From contig JANPYM010000021.1 of NCBI GenBank assembly GCA_025890175.1, forward strand, positions 70,274-134,273: 64,000 nt of DNA, given 5' to 3'. The stretch's first letter is position 1; each line of letters starts with the position of its first letter. Both the position numbers and the translations under genes were made by a program. The notes under the pieces are model-generated. The model was given only the letters and a program-made list of their open reading frames with translations. It did no database searches and had not been told where the DNA came from. This DNA comes from Ciborinia camelliae. Its lineage: Eukaryota > Ascomycota > Leotiomycetes > Helotiales > Sclerotiniaceae. Of the stretch, positions 58,381-64,000 are shown in pieces.

Positions 58381-59661
58381 CTACTGGTAGATTTTGACCG
58401 AGTTGACGAGCCAGTATGCGTCCTGGAAGGCCTGTGGAACTCGCGCTACGTATTCGGCGCACGTGGAATAGCCCGTCTTGGCGGGGCAGTCGGACCATTG
58501 GGACCAGGCTGAGCCGCCGGCTCCGGCGCCGCAGAATGTCGTGTCGAAGTACTGTGGTTGGGTTTTGGTTAGTTGGGGAGATTGGAAAGAAGGGTGGAGC
58601 TGGATCAGGGGTTGTGGTAGGAAGAGGAGGAGGAATAATAGAGAGTAGAAAGAGGGGGGGAGAGATGGATGAGAGGTTGCGGTAGGAGGGGAAAGAGGAA
58701 AGGGCGAAGAGAAAAAAGACGAAGACTTACGACCGTCTGCGCGGGGAAATTGGCATCAATATTACATCCGCCATTTGCACTATCAAAATTGGCCGTTGGC
58801 AAACCCCATTTTGTAGGATCTGGTTTTCCAGCCGTGACATCGGCGGGAATCTTGTTGCGAGGGAAGAACCAGACGCGGATAAAGTTGGAAGTCCACTGCA
58901 TCGCATAGACACCCCCACCGTTATTATTGAAAGGAGTTCCGTACGAGTTGGCGGACAACTTCACGGAACATCCGGGTCCATTGTTCAGTTGACAGTTGGT
59001 ATTATCGTTGTTAAGGGTACCAAGTTCGGCGGCGGCCGGAGATTTAAATGTGCAGGCTCCTGCGGTGTGCAGAGAGGTGTAGCCTTGTGTGATGTCGTTG
59101 GATCCCTCTACGATATCGATCTCGCCATAGGGACCGTTACCGTTACGAATTGTCCAACTAGTGTGATTTGGTTAGCTGCTAGACTATGGAGTAGATCGGG
59201 GAAGTGAATACGTACAAACCAGGCCATGTTCCACAGTCACTACCAGGCATATGGGCAAAATCGCCAATTAGGACACCGTGAGTGAACTCGTGAACAGACT
59301 CGAGCCAGATGCTATTGCGCTTTCCATTCACAGTATCGGAGAGAACAGTGGTACTATCTACACCGAAGTAGACTTGGTTTCCGATAATCTTGGTCAAACC
59401 AAGCTTTTGAGCATCAGCAAGAGAGACGTAGTTGACATTTCCTTTGGTAGGGTCGGGAAGCTAGATAGGTGTCAGTTTCCCCTTTTTAGATCGAGGATGT
59501 TTTTTGGGGGGATTTTGGGATTTTTGGAAAATACTAACATTCTCGTATCTCCAGGAAGTAAACCAATTGGTATGGTCATAGTTATGAACCAGACTGTAGG
59601 CGCTAGTCATCGAGACTAGGCAGGAAACCACACAAAGGAGTGTGATAGCAAGAGACTGCAT
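58381..59661 (-). CDS. Secreted GH16 endo-beta-1,3(4)-glucanase
   Basis: Model: complement(join(58381..58551, 58731..59157, 59216..59460, 59539..59661)), 321 aa. It cleaves mixed-linkage or laminarin-type beta-glucans outside the cell. The N-terminus MQSLAITLLCVVSCLVSMTSA is a signal peptide. The mature form starts YSLVHNYDHTNWFTSW. The GH16 fold is shown by KGNVNYVSLADAQKLGLT, SIWLESVHEFTHGVLIGDFAHMPGSDCGTWPGFW and the catalytic motif GEIDIVEG. E135 is the nucleophile and E140 the acid/base. These are followed by GYTSLHTAGACTF and YAMQWTSNFIRVWFFPRNKIP. The C-terminus YFDTTFCGAGAGGSAW...QAFQDAYWLVNSVKIYQ is typical of the fungal laminarinase-like subgroup. There is no GPI signal or binding module. 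Splice joins restore the conserved PGFWTIRNG segment. Confidence 0.94.
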
Positions 59662-62600
59662 ATTGAAAGAATGTATAACCTGCGTACAAAAAGGAGTGTG
59701 ATATATGCTTTTTGATATAATGCTTTTGGTATGAATGATATTGACAGACCGGTGTCAAAAAGAATTAGAAAATCAAAACTTGTCGAAGTAAATGTGGATG
59801 TAAGAAGGAGGAAGGAAAAGTTCAAAATCTGAACGAGAGAATCTGTTCCTTAAATATCCAACCTTGATGGTATACTACAGCCAGCGCTGACCGTAGCCTT
59901 CTTGTGAATGAACTGCAATTTCCCAGCTCCATCGTATGCCTATTACCCCTGGCTTATTCACCTTACAGCTTTCACCCATACGCTTCAAGTGAATGAGCCG
60001 CAATCTCCCATTTAAATACCCAATCACCAACTACCTCTAAGCGAATTGGCATCATCTCCAGCTTCCGCCTAATGAAGTACCTACTTAATTGGGAAGACCT
60101 CACCTCCAATCAGGAAAATGAAATTGAATAACATGTTCATGAATTAGTTCGTTGCTTTACCCATAGATTGGGACTGAGATCCTGAGATCCTGTGGCTCAA
60201 TTATAGATATTTTGATATGCATCTTGTTTGGGATATTTTGGATTGCCGCAGTAATTTTACATGGATGGATGGAAAATTCTGGGGGCTTCAGATGGTGAGG
60301 ATTCTTCTTCATGTTATTTTCCGAGGTTGGTGTGTGGGAAATGCTGGTGATAGGACGGGGGGAGGAGGGGTATAAACCGTACCTACCTAGGTATGACAAA
60401 TTTGTTCTCTTAGATTCTAGGATGGCTATTTCATTTGTTTGTTTGAACTTTATACTGTTTGGTCTGGGCTGGTTATTTTGGTACTGTACCTAGGCCGCAT
60501 TTAGGCCCTATCGAAAATTCATCTTGATGGATGTAGTAGGATTTGGATCACCTGCATTTGTAGTTACCTAGATATATTATAGGTCTGGGTTGATGTGATG
60601 GATGAATGTTCATTGCCTACCTAAGTACTAGGTAGATATTGATATACCGAGATACTTGGTTGTTAGTGCAGGTACTTCTCTCAGGCTGATAATCTAAGAA
60701 TCCCATCTGAAGATTCTGTTAGTGTTTCAGAGATTGATCCTCTCAACCTTCAAGTCATTTGTTTGGTAGTTCTAATTTAAAATATTTGATTGTTACAAAA
60801 TTGTCACAATGCATATGGATGCCAGAAATCACGCTCCCAAAATTTCTTACCCTTGATATCATGGGATTTTCCCCCCCAAAACATATGTATGTATTTGGTG
60901 GCTTTTTTTACTTTGTCATCCAGATACAAGCATTTGATTTGTTGTGCAACATGAAACAGACTCCTTTCACTCAAGCGATGGCACAGCGGGCACAGCTGCC
61001 CTGTAATTTATATATGAGCTGACTATTCCTCTGTTGAAGAATGATTCATGTAGTACACATGGGGGGGCGAGAATCCTACAGGGCCAGAATCCAGACCTTT
61101 TATTTGTTTCTATTTATATAGGATGCAGAATGCACAGTGGGGTGCCAAATCTCAATTTCATCCATATGAAATGTATGAAGTCATCTATTATGATATTTCT
61201 TGTGCTCTTTGACTTGGAAGTTCATTATAGATACACATCATTGTTTATTATATATAGCAAATATTTATATAACATTGGGATAAATAGCAATCCATATTCC
61301 CTCAAGACATACCTACATGCAACTCTCAGCCTCATCCACAGCAATAACCAAAAATGGTTTTCCAAAAATGGATACAAAATAAGCAGAAACTGATAGAGTA
61401 ATGCAGAAAACAAACTATTGATGCCAACAATAACTCATGGTTGAGGGAACTTTATCAAGTTACACTTTGACATTCAGGAAAGAACAATATTCTAGAGCGA
61501 TGCTAGACCCAAACATGAAGTATGCAGGACTTCATTTCTAACCCTCAAGGAATAAGTATCTGTCCTGAGTTCTCCTCATTATTTTCCTCAGTCTGACTTT
61601 ACTCCTGTTTCCACTATGAAAGAGAAGATAAAGAGGAAGAAGTTGATGATGGTGAATATGAGGTTGAAAGTGGATGTTGATATAGAGGCACATATAATAA
61701 TCAGAGACAATAATCCTTTCCATCGCCAGTACACAGTTATACATCTAAATCCCCTTAAAAATAATACCCAACAACCCATCCCAAGATAAAATATCTTCAA
61801 GTGAAAACCCCAAATCCACAGAATAGCAACCAGATACTTCAGGATAATCTGACATGGCATAACATAACATTAAACTGAGTTGCCAGGTAGGAATAAATAT
61901 CCACTGAGAAAATTCAAGGGGGAAAGGAAAGGAAACAAATAATTCCTACTTTCCTTTCCTCCATATCAAGATTTCCTCACATCACATCACAGAACCTTAA
62001 ACTTCTTCAAAGAGGCATGGAAAATGTAATACATAATGAAATACCTACACATATCTAGGTATCAGCTCATCAGATACCATACCTCGATACTACGTATTAT
62101 GAATAAAACCCTTGAGCAAAAAGCTTCTGCTGCATGGATATCGCAAAGACTATAATTATATTCCTCGGTTCAAATAAAATACAAAATGTAATCTGGTGAT
62201 GAAGAAGTAAAAACGCCTAATTCAAAGCAAAGAAACTCCTTCCGGGTGTTTTCCTCCTGTTGAGAAGTAGTAGGGTTTTGCAGGTCTGTTCGTTAGGTAG
62301 TGACTTTTATTTCCCCCCCTCTTGACCATCTGAAATCACCAGATCATCGTCAATTCATTACTGCTAAGAGAAACTCGACTGTAAGAGAAATATATACCTA
62401 GGTATGTATTGAGTCGAAAGCGAGGAGTGAGGTGGAGGTTGAGGTAGTCAGGATATGATGCTAGTGAATAGATAATATAGGGGAGAGAGTGCATCTGCAT
62501 TCTGAAGTTGCCTCGTCTCGCTAATCTCGCTCTGCAAGCTCTGCTATATGAGCGATGATTAGGCTAAGAATGAAGAGAGTAGTTTGCCTTGTCTATATTT

Positions 62601-63146
62601 ATTTCGCTATTCAATTTCATTTCGGCAGTTCTTCTCCGTCATATAGAGAATATATGGAGGTTGAAACTAACAGTAGTTTTACTTTCTCATCACTAGGTAC
62701 TAGGTATGCTCAACAAGTTGAATATCTTCTACTATAGCAGCATCTAATCTCAATATTTCTGATCCAAAGTCTTACACATATTGGTGCGCTTGTCATGAAT
62801 TTCGGATTATTTATCTTTTTCGGTCCAACAAAATACCCCAAAGAGACTTGAGTCCTCATTCATTTCATTTTGTTCATTCGTCTCCACGAACTGCGAATTG
62901 GGCGTTTATTTACAGGACAACAGCAAGGAGGAATGCACACTGAGAAAAGGTACTTTGGAAAATATAAGCTTCATTATCATTATTGTACCATTTATTGATC
63001 CATCAAACTCTAATCAATAACACTGTAGCTATGTCTAAAGGAAACGATCCCTTATACAAATCACCTGTCATAAATACAACCAAGTCATTATCCCAAACCC
63101 TCTAAGTAGTCTTCTCAGTTGTAGCACTATCCTCAACTCTAACAGT
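59662..63146. other. AT-rich spacer; no gene seen
   Basis: About 3.5 kb upstream of the GH16 gene and downstream of the sugar transporter. A short diverged repeat GTGAATGA(A/G)C(T/C)GCAAT(T/C)TCCCA occurs at about 59904 and 59989 in the GH16 promoter side. ACCTAGGTA motifs lie at 60385 and 62396. From 60700 to 62700 the DNA is AT-rich with only short frames. Confidence 0.5.
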
Positions 63147-64000
63147 TCAAGCCTTGATTGCCAGTGACTCATCCCCCTCATGATGAACAATATCCTTCTT
63201 TGAATGAAGCACTGCCTCTACATCCTGAGCTCTTTTCTCAGCATCAACAGCTCCGAAAAGAATATCTAATTCTTCCAAAGTTTTTCCCTTAGTCTCCTTA
63301 ACAATGAAGAAAGCCCAAGTACCCATTCCCAAACAGAAGAATCCGAACATCAAGAATGTTCTCCATCCAATGTTTGAAACCGCAAGGGGTGTGATTTCCG
63401 TAATGGAGAAGTTGCACAGCCATTGGGTAGAAGCTGCGAGACCAACACCATAGGAACGAAGACGGGTCGGGAAAATCTCCGACACGTAAACCCATGGAAT
63501 AGGTCCCCAGGATGCTGAATATCCAATGACAAAGAGGTATATCATTACGACCATGGCAATAGAAGCTGGGGCGACGGTGGTGGACTTGGTATTGGGTGGG
63601 TGGGTCACGAGAACGGCGGCGAGGATAAACATCATAGTCATCATCCAGGCAGCACCGAAGATGAGAGACTTGCGTCGACCCAAGGTATCAATACCAGCAA
63701 CCAAGAAGATACCAGTTGTGATGACCTTGACAGTTCCGTAGATACCGGTGGCAAACAAGGCGGTATTAGCAGCAGATATACCAATAGTCTGGAAGATTTG
63801 TGGTGCATAGTATCCGATAGAATTGGTTCCGGAGAATTGTTGCCAGAACATGAGGCAGAAAGCCGAAAATAATCTGAACCGGTTGGCGGGGGCGAGGCAC
63901 TCTTTCCAGGTGAGACCTTCAGTAGCAGCAAGCTCTTCCTCAATGGATGCACGGATCTCGGCAATTTCGTGAATGACTTCTTCATCGTCAATTGTGGTGC
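63147..64000 (-). CDS. MFS sugar transporter (quinate-permease-like), N-terminus beyond window
   Basis: The last 283 codons of a sugar-porter-family (TC 2.A.1.1) protein, without intron in this part. It carries the central loop (EIAEIRASIEEELAATEGLTWKECLAPANRFRLFSAFC) and TM7 with WQQFSGTNSIGYYAPQIFQ, where the QQxxG motif binds sugar. The loop GIDTLGRRKSLIFG, the TM10 segment GYSASWGPIPWVYVSEIFPTRLRSYGVGLA and the C-terminal signature VKETKGKTLEELDILFG complete the half. The classical PETKG is KETKG here. The long intracellular loop and TM7 sequence resemble fungal quinate permeases, but hexose or other substrates are possible. The C-terminal tail is about 45 residues and charged. Confidence 0.93.
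   Translation of the reverse strand, partial: TTIDDEEVIHEIAEIRASIEEELAATEGLTWKECLAPANRFRLFSAFCLMFWQQFSGTNSIGYYAPQIFQTIGISAANTALFATGIYGTVKVITTGIFLVAGIDTLGRRKSLIFGAAWMMTMMFILAAVLVTHPPNTKSTTVAPASIAMVVMIYLFVIGYSASWGPIPWVYVSEIFPTRLRSYGVGLAASTQWLCNFSITEITPLAVSNIGWRTFLMFGFFCLGMGTWAFFIVKETKGKTLEELDILFGAVDAEKRAQDVEAVLHSKKDIVHHEGDESLAIKA

Larger units (their letters stand above)
15750..62404. repeat. Dispersed 9-bp motif ACCTAGGTA, at least 11 exact copies
   Basis: Exact copies read at 15750, 19704, 20771, 35883, 38044, 39483, 50597, 50691, 60385 and 62396 on the plus strand, plus the overlapping palindromic context at 50590. The core CCTAGG is palindromic and often sits inside longer TAGGTAGGTA or TACCTACC runs. 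All copies are in spacers, none in exons. The coordinates given span first to last copy. Confidence 0.7.

Noticed and set aside
1..64000. Transposable elements or CRISPR arrays
   Set aside because: No transposase, reverse transcriptase, terminal repeats or spacer-repeat pattern was found; the tandem arrays have no unique spacers.

Overview
This 64 kb window is nuclear DNA of a filamentous ascomycete. Almost every gene has several short introns (about 45-200 bp) with GT..AG ends, and many have a CTAAC or CTGAC branch motif just before the acceptor. The genes are fungal housekeeping genes (ATP synthase OSCP, MOB1, RGP1, a CSA/Rad28-type repair protein), secreted wall- and glucan-degrading enzymes, and a Zn2Cys6 regulator. 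The protein style suggests a leotiomycete of the Botrytis/Sclerotinia type. That placement is an inference from family resemblance, not from a marker gene. No transposon, rRNA gene, complete tRNA gene or CRISPR array was seen.

Layout. 1-3015 (-): 3'-truncated large hypothetical protein. 4939-6761 (+): three-KH RNA-binding protein. 8270-10898 (-): secreted GH3 beta-glucosidase. 12895-15443 (-): RGP1, Golgi Ypt6/Rab6 exchange factor subunit. 16346-17325 (+): MOB1, preceded by an overlapping upstream ORF. 17959-19128 (+): ATP synthase OSCP. 20830-24202 (-): GH63-type glycosidase. 28080-28562 (-): doubtful small protein. 32536-34049 (-): CSA/Rad28 WD-repeat protein, divergent from an unrecognised gene at 34347-35021 (+). 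35022-42713: gene-poor stretch leading to a Zn2Cys6 regulator at 42714-46333 (+). 47698-49769 and 51249-53280 (both -): two MFS transporters. 53918-54841 (+): APH-type kinase pseudogene. 55130-55549 (-): small CxxC protein. 56656-57651 (+): class II aldolase-like enzyme. 58381-59661 (-): secreted GH16 glucanase. 63147-64000 (-): 5'-truncated sugar/quinate-type MFS transporter.

Gene models were built by eye from frame, splice signals and family alignment from memory. All complete spliced models sum to a multiple of three with one terminal stop. There is no metabolic operon. Three groupings are worth noting: carbohydrate enzymes (GH3, GH63, GH16, sugar transporter) spread over the window; the regulator followed by two exporters and a broken kinase at 42.7-54.8 kb; and two divergent housekeeping pairs (RGP1/MOB1, CSA/unknown) with shared promoters. 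Spacers are full of short tandem repeats (7, 8, 9, 13 and 14 bp units) and of a recurring palindromic motif, ACCTAGGTA.

No clearly new biological system is evident. The best leads are an inverted pair of CreA-type sites in the beta-glucosidase promoter, a start-stop-overlapping uORF in front of MOB1, a G-quadruplex-type run beside the first 5' splice site of the OSCP gene, and the ACCTAGGTA motif.
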